Part shown: positions 32,431 to 41,890 of the stretch, piece after piece
How positions within the stretch are numbered: position 1 is the stretch's first letter
Layout of the letters: each line of letters starts with the position of its first letter
NCBI GenBank assembly: GCA_016169945.1
Contig: JADLSH010000082.1
Span: 868,001-932,000, forward strand
Length of the DNA: 64,000 nt
Reading direction: 5' to 3'
From: Trachythela sp. YZ-2020
Taxonomy: Eukaryota; Cnidaria; Anthozoa; Malacalcyonacea; Clavulariidae
Notes under the pieces: generated by a model
Told to the model about the DNA's origin: nothing
What the model saw: only the letters and a program-made list of their open reading frames with translations
Database searches by the model: none
Translations under genes and position numbers: made by a program

Positions 32431-34595
32431 TAAAATGACTGGTTTTGTACGCTCACTGGCGTTGGAATTTTGAAGATTGATGTTATTTACGCTGTAAAAA
32501 TTGAAGAGAAAATTTGAGCAAGTCTATATCAAATATATAGATCTGCTACAGGTCATGAGTTTCCTTTGTATTTTGCTTATGAATAATTAATGAATTTTAG
32601 AAATATATATATAGTTTTTCGCAGTTGTAGTATATATAAGAGTGCTCAATACAAATAATGTATTTTGCAGAGCGAATTTAATAAATAGAAAATTAGTGTT
32701 GCAACGCTAATTTTTTTAGATTTTATTTATTATATATATGTGAATTCTGATTTTTTTAATCATTGACGATTTATATTCTTACTTGCATCCACTCCATTTG
32801 TGTGTGAAAGTCCTCCCTCTTGGGGATAAGACCTTCCAATCTTGCAGAAGGAGTCCTTGCATCTTGCATGGCTGACTGTGCTTCCTTGTGCCTTTCAAAG
32901 GTTAGATAGTCTCCTCCGCTCAAAACTTTTACTGGCTTGCTTTCTGGTGAAGTCTCATCATGTCCAGGAACATACTCATGCAAGAAGGAAACAATGTCAA
33001 TCATATCTTCTTCGTACTGTTCATTCTTGTGTAAGACCCCAAGGTTTACCTAGGAAAGAATGTGTGAAAGTATTTTGAAAAAGCAACATACTAATAAAGT
33101 CTGAACCAGTTAAACAATGTTTTTATTAAATGTTATGCTGGGCATTAATTTTTATAATACGGTTAAAATCTGGCACGAGCGATCTCATTTCCCTGTGTTC
33201 CACTCAATGTAGCTGTCGATAAGGAATATTCAGGATCTTGATTCAGGGATGCATCTAGCTGAAAATAAAGTGCTTCAATGTTTGAGTGAAGGCTGTTCAT
33301 TGGGAAGTTAGATGAATTAAGGCCTATAAAAATTTAGATCTACAATGCGGTTGGAATCAGACTATGAAAAGGGCAAACAGAATTATTAACAATGATAATT
33401 AATATCTATTTTGTTATCGCATTAACTTACCTTTTCTGTTTTCATCTTAGTCTTGTCCATGTTCTCATGAGTAACACATGGAGGTAGATGATCCTTCAAC
33501 CACGAGAGAGCAGGAATGTAATGGACCCACCTGAGACCGACAAGTACTACCATTTCTTCCTTTAAGGTGGTTTGTTCTTCAGGACTGGGGATAAATGAAG
33601 AAAAGGGCATTTTTTGAATGTCTGCATTTGTAACATTTGCAGGAAGGTGGTTTGATGAAATTCTGTTCTTAAAGGCCACTAACTGAAACAGGTGATGGTC
33701 CTTGTTTCTGTTTTTTACTGTCATCTGTCTTGGAGAACAGTTAATATCAACGTTATCTCCTGTAAAGGAGTACCCAGGATGCATGGTTTCCCGATGTGCT
33801 GTAAGTGTAGATCTACATTCCCCAATCAGATCTGTATTGCTTGCCGCTTCTGCTTCTTTCAACGACTCCAACACATCATTCTCTATCTTTACCCCTCTTT
33901 CAACTTCTGCTTTCCAGTCAAGTATATTTTTGTCAAAGCCATCTCCAAGTTTCTCCATCATGGTAGCTGTTGCATTGTAGCTTAGACATATGTTGAGTGC
34001 TGACAATCGCTTAAATCCAACCTTCTTAAGCCCACCCTTCTTCAAAACAACAGATTTTACACGCCTTGTGGCATCAAGGTCAGCATTAAACACTGAAATC
34101 AACTGACATCCTGCATCTAACATCGGAGGCAGGATAGCTTCATCCTTCTTGTATATATTTCGTGCTTGAGATGGGTTTCTTACTGATGCAGTTAGAAACT
34201 TGTAAAACAATGGACACCTATCTTTCAGTTCATTGTTAACTGCATCCCATTTTAGTGTGATCAGCTGTTCCTTTTCTCTTTGTCTCAATATCGATGGCTG
34301 AGATAACATGCACAAACTTATCAATTCTTTAGTTATTAGCTTGGTAGCTTCGTCAAAAATGTATTCATTGCATTCTTCAATTTTTAATATACCAGTGGCA
34401 ACATTCTTTAGGGGGCTAAGGGCAAGCTGTCTTGCAAGGGCTGCTTTCTTTCCATCCAAAGTGACTCTTTTACTTTGACTGTTTGGATAATTAATGATGA
34501 TCTACAATTGTAAATGTCATGTCATTTTAGTAATTAGACAGAAAGTAAAAGTATATTATTATATATTATAAAAGTATATTATAATATTATATATA

Positions 34596-34650
34596 ATATA
34601 GTTTTTCGCTTACCTCAAGCGGATACCTCGAGGTAAGCGAAAAACTATAT
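34596..34650. repeat. Perfect 21-bp inverted repeat hairpin
   Basis: Arms 34596-34616 and 34630-34650 (TATAGTTTTTCGCTTACCTC and inverse) are perfect complements around a 13-bp spacer. It lies just upstream (on the minus strand) of the DUF6589 exon 2 acceptor, inside the first intron. Confidence 0.9.
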
Positions 34651-34732
34651 TTGCTCTATCTATATGATATCGAGCACTCTTTGGCATTTCGTGAACCAAA
34701 AACGCGCTATATAATATATATATAATATATTT

Positions 34733-34887
34733 AAGGACATGTCGCTCACAAATTGCCGACATACTGAATTTCTAAAATTAAAACTTGCGCTCCCATAATC
34801 GGCTTTTCACGGTCAATGTTAATTAAAGGTTTAAGGTTTTAGAGTTTAAAGTTTGCAAAGGACAACCTTTTTTGAATTAGCTGTATA
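34733..34887. mobile_element. Half copy of the 11.2-kb MITE family
   Basis: TTAAGGACATGTCGCTCACAA, ACTTGCGCTCCCAT and GGTTTAAGGTTTTAGAGTTT, then TTTTTTGAATTAGCTGTATA follow the order of the right half of the element at 11215-11510. The copy is truncated at the centre of the family's palindrome. It lies within the first intron of the DUF6589 gene. Confidence 0.75.
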
Positions 34888-36390
34888 TTATCACTGAGAA
34901 TATACTATATTATCACTGAGAAATATCTAAAATCCAATTTTAGCAAATAACGCATCCATCTTGGCGACTATCCATGTTGTTGTTAGCATTAGCAATTTCA
35001 TATTCATTATTCCCAACTGTCATGAAGTGCTTTGTCATTGTTGAGGAACTTCTAGATTTAATAAGGCGCGCTGTGGGCGCAGCAACGATATAAATATGAG
35101 TTAGGATATTTGCATAAATTGCGACTAAACAGAATATTTATGTGATTATTTGTGATGATAGATAAAGCACGGTTCAGAAATCATGGTGCGAGCGGAGAAT
35201 TCCTTATTGTTTAAACTGTGCGAAGAATTTTGTTTTTGTTTTACGGATCAGTGGATAGAAATTTCGAGCAAAAATACTACTTATGCCATGGCGACTGTCC
35301 CCGGTTAGTTATGGATTAAATAAACAGTAATTGTGACTTTAATCAGCCCAAAATTTATTGAGTACAAAGTCACTGAAAAAGTCAGGGACTTTTTTACAAA
35401 AATAGAATGCAATATTCGTTGGTGCGTCTTTGTTATAGTATATAAGCAATGCGATTAAAAATTATATCTTAAAAAATATTCCTTCTATGCGATTTCTAGT
35501 TGATGTCTTTATATACTGGATGCGCATATACAAATTCGTTAAGTTATTTGTTCGTCTTTTCTCTACGAATGTTAAAATAGAGAAGGCGCAAATGCGTATA
35601 CAGATGCATGAAATTGAAAATCACACGACCAGGTACTTAGCTAGAACAAATTAGGAAATACGCATTGAAGACATTAAGCCGACAAATGCGACATTAACAA
35701 ATCGGCTTACCTCAGTGAAATGGTTTTGTTCATCATCCAAATCATTATTAACATTAACTGCTGAGGAGTCTTCGCTTTCTCTTAGCGTATTACTACAGCT
35801 AATATCCGCCGCAAAGAGAGCTCGTTTGCGGGTATGATTTTGCGCCTCGCCGTCTGATGACTCAAATCGAGAAAGCCTTTTCACAGAAGTTATTTTCCCC
35901 TTTTCTCCAATCGATTGAATAGAAGATTCAAACTGTAAGCGAATGTCATTGATTTTTGATACCAATTTCTCGTTCTTGTCAGCACAGTTTCTGCACAAAA
36001 TATTTGAGGGTAATTGGGCAACTTCAAATTATTTTCCAAGCAACGACTCCAAATTAAGACACGCTTTGCTTTTCCTGACTCCAGAAGTAACCAGCTTTTT
36101 CTATAGTATATATTTTCAATAACTGTTGAACAAAGCAAACAAATTTTATCGCTAGATTCTGGAGAGACGCACACTCGATCGATTGTTTTTGTCGGAGTTG
36201 TCGCTGTTGTGTTTTCTGCCATTTACATGCGAAGTGGCAATGCCATACCTGTGCACATGGCCAGCTTGGCCGGATAGTTATATCAGATTACTACCGCACA
36301 TAAGCAACTCCGCCCCCTGTTAATTAATAGCCAAGTATATCTTCACACTTTTGGCGCGAAACGCGACAAGAAAACCTGCAAGTGAGACAA

Positions 36391-36502
36391 GTCGACCTCC
36401 CGCTCGCGACTTCGTCGCTCGCGCTCGCCTCGCCAGCGCTGCCCTCGCTTTAGTGCTGCCCTCGACCAGTGCTGCCCTCGACTAGCAGAGGTCGACTTGG
36501 AG
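36391..36502. repeat. Inverted repeat enclosing a GCTGCCCTCG tandem array
   Basis: CAAGTCGACCTC and GAGGTCGACTTG, perfect inverses, bracket a GC-rich segment with CGCTCGC repeats and three units of AGTGCTGCCCTCGAC. It lies in the 375-bp gap between the divergent starts of the DUF6589 gene (36222, minus) and the plus exon at 36598, and may be part of their shared promoter. Confidence 0.7.
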
Positions 36503-36597
36503 CAAGTCTAGATCATACCGTGCACGGAAAGGTCTATGACGTTTCTGGCCCTTTCTGATCGCTACAGTACTTGAACTCTGAACTATTAATACTAGCC

Positions 36598-36897
36598 ATG
36601 TCTGTTAGTATTTACGAAACCGTAAAGACTGCTTTAGAGAAAGACGATCGACAATATTTTAAAGATATTGAAGCTGATCTAAAGAAGCGACTAGACGGCG
36701 TACCGAAGCTTTCTATTGAAGACTTATTGAGCGCTGTGAACAACACAAGCTTCTTCCTCGCACGAAATTTTGGTGCGGAATCATACATCCCGAAGTATGT
36801 TCGAGAGAAAACAAAACTAGATAATTATAGCATTATAGCTGTTGTAGACTGTAGTGGATTGTGCGTCTGTACCATGGTCTATACGCACATGCTATAA
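36598..36897 (+). CDS. Possible first exon, unrecognised protein
   Basis: An ATG in good context (TAGCCATGTC) opens a hydrophilic helical peptide: MSVSIYETVKTALEKDDRQY, DIEADLKKRLDGVPKLSIED, LLSAVNNTSFFLARNFGAES. A splice-like GTATGT follows IPK near 36797, so coding probably ends there rather than at the stop at 36897. Composition looks coding. It is divergent from the DUF6589 gene and inside the 10.5-kb element. No family was recognised; it may be a third element protein or a captured exon. Confidence 0.4.
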   Translation: MSVSIYETVKTALEKDDRQYFKDIEADLKKRLDGVPKLSIEDLLSAVNNTSFFLARNFGAESYIPKYVREKTKLDNYSIIAVVDCSGLCVCTMVYTHML

Positions 36898-37374
36898 AAT
36901 CGGCGGTTACGCGTATAATAATAAGAGACGAAATTTACATAATATTTCAGTCAATTTACATAAATACTGCAGCTTAATACAGGCAGTTTCAGCTTGTTTA
37001 TACTTTGTTTATGCCTCTTGTGGAATGTGGACTTTATACATTAATCAGATACTTAATAATACTGTATTATTTATACCTAATATAAACTGCAATATGACAA
37101 TGTGGCATGGCTTAACTTTGTGTAATGCGATCTCTACAATATGTATACAACAAGTAAAATGGATCATGTTGCAATTGTGATTCAATGCTATAGATTACAG
37201 CTACTAGAAAGCTGGGTTAATATTCTACTTACACAATAATCAATACTTTGTAACCCCAGTTTGTTTAATCTTCGCTTGGCGATCCCCCCCGGTAAAGAGT
37301 ACCCACCCCCGATGCTCAGCAACGAAATTTTTTACTAACGTACGAAAAATCCTAGATCCGCCCCTGTATTGATG

Positions 37375-38332
37375 GAATTAGCATATTTCCGCGGTCGGTC
37401 AAAAACGTATTTATAAAATAATAAGCTCGCCTTTGTTTATTCTATGTATCGCCTAAGATATTAGTAGACATTTTTATACAGACTGAATCAAATTGTCGAA
37501 GTTTAGCTTTGATAGCGTCACAGCGAGGTCTGATGTAATATGATCTTTTGTAACGTAGTTCAAGTTTCAAAAGTTCATTTATGTGTCTATTTACAAGCAG
37601 GACGGAAAATTTAGAAAGCGTATTATCTTTTGGCATGCCATTTAAGTCGTATCGTGTCTGCTGCATACATAGTATGATTAGTAAATAAATTATGTACTGG
37701 ATATCTATTGGCATCTATTAAGTTTTTTATAAACAACGAAACCAAATTATAGTATGTATAGTATAATATATAATTTCGACTTTCGCATCCCATAGATGTA
37801 TACGGAAGTGCTTTCATAGTGCATGTACAGAAAATCGATTAAATTTATATTATATGATTTTTAATAATGCTTGTTTGCTTTTAAGCTTCAGACAATATTA
37901 TTGCCTCTCAAGCTTGTAACTTTCTTATTCTCCATGCTGGAAATATAAGTTGGCCATAATACATGTTTCATAGCTAAGCGCATCAACTTTAATAAAAAAT
38001 CAGGAAACCAAGCACTATAAAATACCCAATTACAAATAATTTTTACTACTGTACTCCCCCCTCCCACCGAAAACAGGATGTAATAGGATCTTAGGGAAGC
38101 GAGACCTGCGAACAGGCAGAGAGAGAGAGTACGAAGGCTGAATGGCCGCCAGTTAACAAAAGACAATTCCGTGTTACAAAACTATATTATTTTGTTTATT
38201 GTTTGATTTATATTAATAAACTTTATATTTATCTACTTTGACTATTACAAGTGGTTGAGGATGCAATTCGTTTACACAGTTTTTTGGAGGATTATGACTC
38301 ATGGCGACAGTCGAGAACCTCACAGGCATCGT
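37375..38332. other. No gene recognised
   Basis: Minus frames at 37442-37817 and 37888-38166 show no convincing domain, although VHNLFTN and following residues vaguely recall LINE C-termini. The remaining sequence is AT-rich. Confidence 0.3.
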
Positions 38333-38568
38333 AAAGGCCATTTTCCATTACGGTCGTTTTGCCCGCGCGGGCGAAGCGACCGATTCGAATCACGCTAATA
38401 ATTTGTCGCACGGGCAGGCCAAGAAAGTTGAATGTAGTTCAACTTTCAGGCGTGTCCGCGAGGTGTAAAGCGGACAAAAAAATCTCATGCTAGACACCTA
38501 CAGCGAAAGTTGAAACATGGTCGCTCCGCCTGCGCGTGCAAAGCGGCTGTAATGGAAAATTGCCTTTA
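38333..38568. mobile_element. MITE with 45-bp inverted repeats and TA target
   Basis: The left end AAGGCCATTTTCCATTACGG and the inverted right end AAGGCAATTTTCCATTACAG continue as GTCGTTTTGCCCGCGCGGGCG versus CCGCTTTGCACGCGCAGGCG-like arms. TA flanks both ends, consistent with a Tc1/mariner-type target site. The interior is non-coding. Confidence 0.75.
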
Positions 38569-38599
38569 AAAGACCAGCTGACGTTGTGAAATCCCAGCA

Positions 38600-38988
38600 T
38601 TAGAGACCTTGCGATTTAAGACGGCAACGTGACGGTGACGGCTATAAATACAATGAAATCATAGTATTTTAGAATAGAAATGAATAATTAAAATCCCACG
38701 GGAATTTTAGACGTCATCCTCGCTCTGTTTACAACGGTAAACTACAGATTTTTACGTATTGTGTTCAACGTCTGCACTTCAAGCCGCGAGAAGTGATACT
38801 CAGCAAATTGGCTCAGCACTGAAGTAGAAATATTCTAAACCAAAATGCCCTTTTCTCAACTTCCTCAAACTGAGGTGAATTCATACGATTGATAATATCA
38901 CGACAAATTTTATTTAATTGATTCATTTGAAGGAGTTTGTTTTGGCCGTCGTCGTTCGCGTTGCCGTCCTACATCGTAAGGTCTCTAA
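38600..38988. mobile_element. MITE with TTAGAGACCTT ends
   Basis: The left end TTAGAGACCTTGCGATTTAA and the inverted right end TTAGAGACCTTACGATGTAG continue with GACGGCAACG on both sides (arms about 40 bp). It has no coding capacity. It is only 32 bp from the preceding MITE and immediately before the Gypsy gag frame. The TAGAGACCTT terminus is shared with the MITE at 57491-57961. Confidence 0.8.
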
Positions 38989-39004
38989 TCAAGGCAACGC
39001 GACG

Positions 39005-39357
39005 CCCATGAAGCAAATCGACAACATATCGAAACACTAGCGAAATCTGCCGCAGATTTAGGCTCAAATTCTCCAAGTTCAAGCAATGTTGACATTTTGA
39101 AATTGCCTCAAGTGGTTTTACCTCGCTACACAGGTAAGCCAGACGAGCAACTTGGCCGTTTTCTTGACCAGCTTACCACGTTATTAAAATCTTCTGGAGT
39201 TCCAGCCAAACATTGGACAACCTATCTCAAGCAACAGGTACATCAAGATGTTCGTGCTTATGATTCTGTTGTGTTTGCAGAAGAGGAATCCAAACATTCC
39301 TTCGGAGAGGACCCTAACAATATTACTATCGAACATTATAAATTACGTAAGTATTAA
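39005..39357 (+). pseudogene. Gag N-terminal half of an LTR retrotransposon
   Basis: An open frame from about 39005 reads HIETLAKSAADLGSNS, LPQVVLPRYTGKPDEQLGRF, LDQLTTLLKSSGVPAKHWTT, YLKQQVHQDVRAYDS, a capsid-like start seen in Ty3/Gypsy gags. The coding meaning fades at 39346 where GTAAGT appears. The gag continues at 42119 (ERIRELLQDYYNLQQ) after 2.77 kb of other material. That gap has a donor (39347) and an acceptor-like CATAG (42118) that would join in frame, so it is either an intron-like exonised insertion or nested elements that merely look spliced. Confidence 0.65.
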
Positions 39358-39814
39358 TTACGTTCGAATTCACCGCGTTCAACAGAACGTAAATTATTTT
39401 CAATCTTCCTGTTTAAATTCATAATAAACAGACAAAACAACAATATATGGTTGGTTGCTCAGACAATCCAAACTGTGCTATAAACCTTCTGCTATATTGT
39501 CCAAAATTAATATACATATCTTTTGCATTGTCCGATTTCCAAATGACAAATATTCGTTATGTTTGACTGCTGCTGTCGCTCCTCCTGACCGTAAACTATG
39601 TAATCCATATAAACTGCTGTCGTAACCAAGTTATTTTTAATACAGTCCTTAAATATTTCTCGACATCTAGAATATGACAGAGTATTTCGATTTTGTTATT
39701 ATTGTTATGACTACTTTATTTTCATTGGTTAATATTTTGTTCACGTGGCAGCTTTTATAGCGTTGCTATAAAAGCTGATGTAGTGTGTTTATCTGTCTAC
39801 TAACTTTTCCTGAC

Positions 39815-39850
39815 GAAGGGCTTTAGCTCGAAACGTCGAGATTTTGTTTA
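39815..39850 (+). ncRNA. Hammerhead-like motif, imperfect
   Basis: The plus strand has TTTTC-CTGACGA, then A, then GGGC-TTTA-GCTC, then GAAAC-GTC-GAGA. The core residues, the GTC and a short stem I (TTTC with GAGA, one wobble) are all there, but one extra A stands between the core and stem II, and stem III is only ACGT. It may be a decayed or dimer-only ribozyme, or a retroelement tail with chance resemblance. The phrase recurs at 25.48 kb. Confidence 0.3.
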
Positions 39851-40005
39851 TATCTTTTAGGCACACGAAGCAACCTCAATTTGTAGAATATGACAGCTTA
39901 TTTCTGCATAGCTTATAAGTATTTGAAGATTTATAAAACCTTATTGCCCTATCTCTTTAAGATATCTTTGAGATGTCGATTTTACTTTAGATTGGAAGAG
40001 CTGCT

Positions 40006-40105
40006 CCAACAAATTTGTAGCGTTTGGCCTGATGTTGATTGGCAAAGCGTTCCATTCCCTAGAAATTTTAAATATCTAAACGAAAAAATAGGAACAATGA
40101 TCTAA
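40006..40105 (+). CDS. Possible small terminal exon
   Basis: After the acceptor-like GATTTTACTTTAG the frame reads LEELLQQICSVWPDVDWQSV and PFPRNFKYLNEKIGTMI before TAA. The composition is protein-like but no family is recognised, and the exon stands alone amid repeats. Confidence 0.25.
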
Positions 40106-41432
40106 TAGCAATTTTTAAAACATAAACATAGTGTGTTCTGATTAACTTTTATTCTCTTTTGACACTCCAACTAAATGAGTCAAAGGTTTTTGGCAGAACC
40201 GTTTGTGGCAAGCGCCATACAGTAAACTCTATTTCTGTCCAGAGCCTATACCATACGTTTTTCGTGTTTTAGGCGTAAATCAGTTCCTTATAAACTGAAC
40301 TCGCACTTCTATAGACAAAATGTATCCTCAGTTCCTAGGCCAGTGCCTGTCGTATAGTTTCATTTAATTGTCAACTTTTCTTCAAAGCAAATCTCAAATG
40401 TTACCATCTTTAGGCAAGCGCCTCACGATGCCCCGCAACTTTTTCCCATGCCATTTCCTCGTTACGTCAATTTCTGTTCCCTAATAGTCAAATAGTATGT
40501 GAATAGCTAAAATGTCACCAAAAAATCTATCAGAACCCAACAATGAATTTGTGTTTCTACTGTGTGCGAAGGCGGTTCTTCCAGTGAACAAATTAGATCC
40601 CACTATGAAACTCGCATACTTTCTGGAAATAACTGGCCAAAATTGTGCTGAGGGCCAAAATGGAACAACTATTGTCGCCGTTGCCTTACAAGCGTACAAA
40701 TAATGCATGCTCTGACTATCAGATCTATTGGCGGAACAACCAGACAGTTTTCTCCGTTTGCATTCTGAACAAAGAAATCGACTCCACTGGATCCTGGATC
40801 CCAAAATCTTTAAAAATATTTGCTAATTTTCTTATTATAATAATTAGCGGAGCAGTCAACAGTGTGTATGCCCCATAACCTTTCTATAGCTTCAAAACAA
40901 TTTACAGTGATTTGCCAATCATCATGCAATGTAAATGAGCCGGCTTATAAAGTAATCTCTTTCTATTCGAAAGATCCACTGAATTTGTAATTAGCACAAA
41001 TCTGAAAAATCTTCAAGGCAATAATATGTAAATCTGGCTGCATGCTCCGAACGGAAATAATTTTACAAGCGGTTTGGCTGTCCGTTTACTGCGAACTCGA
41101 TAGCTGTTAGCTCTCTGCAGGTAGAACTTTTCTGACTTTCTGCTTGTCCCACTGTTTGTGACACACTTTTTCTCCGTTAAAATCAAAGCCGTATAGCAGT
41201 GTTGGATTGCCAGAGTGAGAGACAGAATTGAATTCAAATCTGTATAAATAGATGAATTGATCAATCAGAATTCTTGAAAATTCTCAACGAAGCGTGTCCT
41301 GAATTTTATTGCATTCCTTTAGAAAATACATTTACGTTCTAATTAACTGCGTTCAACCGAACGTAAATTATTTTCAATCTCCATTCTTAAATTCATAATA
41401 AACAGACAAAACAACAATATATGGTTGGTTGC

Positions 41433-41890
41433 TCAGACAATCCAACCACCGTGAGATTCACAAAGTACGAGAACGGCCTTACCACGAAAAAGCTGATTAT
41501 CACTGGCAGGCTTAGACCTTTTAGACACATTGCTGATCTGAGGCTTTGTTTCCTTTATTTTCTTCTCTACGGCGTTCCTTGCTTTGCGTATTCTCTTTTC
41601 GTCGTCGGAATCCGAGGCGAGGTCGTCTGACTCGTATTCCTGGGCAACTTGCCAGCCGTCTTTACTTCTGCCGGCTAATTTGATTAACTTTTGCCTTTTC
41701 TTAATAAGCTGTTGTCCTTCCTCGATCAATTTCCGTATTTCCGCAGGACTCTCGACATTTTCCGCTACTTGATTGAAGATACGACTCAAATTGCCGTTCA
41801 AGTCTGTTTCCTTTAACTTTAGCTCGCTTGATTCTTTTACTATTTTGGATGTTTCTTGTCTTTCGCTTCTAGTTGAGATGTGAGATAGCC
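41433..41890 (-). pseudogene. DIRS-type retroelement gag-like fragment
   Basis: Minus frame: TRSERQETSKIVKESSELKL, then NGNLSRIFNQVAENVESPAE, then KRQKLIKLAGRSKDGWQVAQ and YESDDLASDSDDEKRIRKAR. The 'RQKLIKLAD-S-DGW--V-EY--D-LA-DSDDEKRI-KA' pattern is one I associate with the first ORF of cnidarian DIRS-like tyrosine-recombinase retroelements. The upstream residues fall in another frame (FKGYLTSQLEAKD near 41890). The zinc knuckle and all later ORFs are missing. It is inserted antisense inside the Gypsy gag gap. Family assignment is from memory. Confidence 0.5.

Larger units (their letters stand above)
30657..36222 (-). pseudogene. DUF6589 protein (putative transposase), multi-exon
   Basis: Minus-strand exons by splice signs. 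Exon 1, 36222-35696, starts MAENTTATTPTKTID, carries a C-x2-C (ICLLC) and a later C-x2-C (LCRNCADK) zinc pair, has one frame change plus a stop near 36030, and ends at GAG|GTAAGC. Exon 2, 34505-33432 (TTGTAG| to AAG|GTAAGT), has CPLFYKFLTASVRNP, LNICLSYNATATMMEKLGD and GDNVDINCSPRQMTV. A further exon runs 33051-32784 with VKVLSGGDYLTFERHKEAQ and GLIPKREDFHTQMEWMQ; a possible small exon lies near 33258-33170. The last exon, 31753-30657, has LVWNRFVNHRGKIDTNHHMD and EIEHDNKTFK; one in-frame TGA sits at 31370-31368. The blocks match the DUF6589 family, whose invariant acidic and GD motifs suggest a DDE/RNase H-like transposase (inference). Convergent with the helicase. Confidence 0.8.
26842..37366. 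mobile_element. 10.5-kb TIR element carrying RecQ-like helicase and DUF6589 genes
   Basis: The left end CAGGGGCGTATCTAGG (26842-26857) and the inverted right end CAGGGGCGGATCTAGG (37366-37351) match at 15 of 16 bases. The flanks TATTGATG at 26834-26841 and 37367-37374 are identical, an 8-bp target duplication. Inside are a plus-strand helicase gene (28145-29505), a convergent minus-strand multi-exon DUF6589 gene (36222-30657), a small minus frame (27663-27457) and a plus exon (36598 on), plus later insertions (29819-30075, 31940-32151, 34596-34887). Helicase-bearing DNA transposons are known, for example the AcademH lineage; assignment to it is inference, and the CAGGGGCG ends with an 8-bp duplication look more like hAT. 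No hAT transposase is present inside. Confidence 0.75.
39361..41446. repeat. Pair of 112-bp direct repeats (39361-39472 and 41334-41446)
   Basis: GCGTTCAAC-GAACGTAAATTA through TCATAATAAACAGACAAAAC to GGTTGGTTGCTCAGACAATC is present twice in direct order with a few changes, 1973 bp apart. A second direct pair overlaps the region: about 41185-41325 and 41975-42116 (GTATAGCAGTGTTGGATTGC through GAATTGAATTCAAATCTGTA to TTTAGAAAATACAT). They may be remnants of long terminal repeats of an element inserted in the gag. Confidence 0.8.

Noticed and set aside
39815..39850. A second functional hammerhead ribozyme
   Set aside because: An extra A between the core and stem II and a 2-bp stem III make it doubtful; kept only as hammerhead-like.
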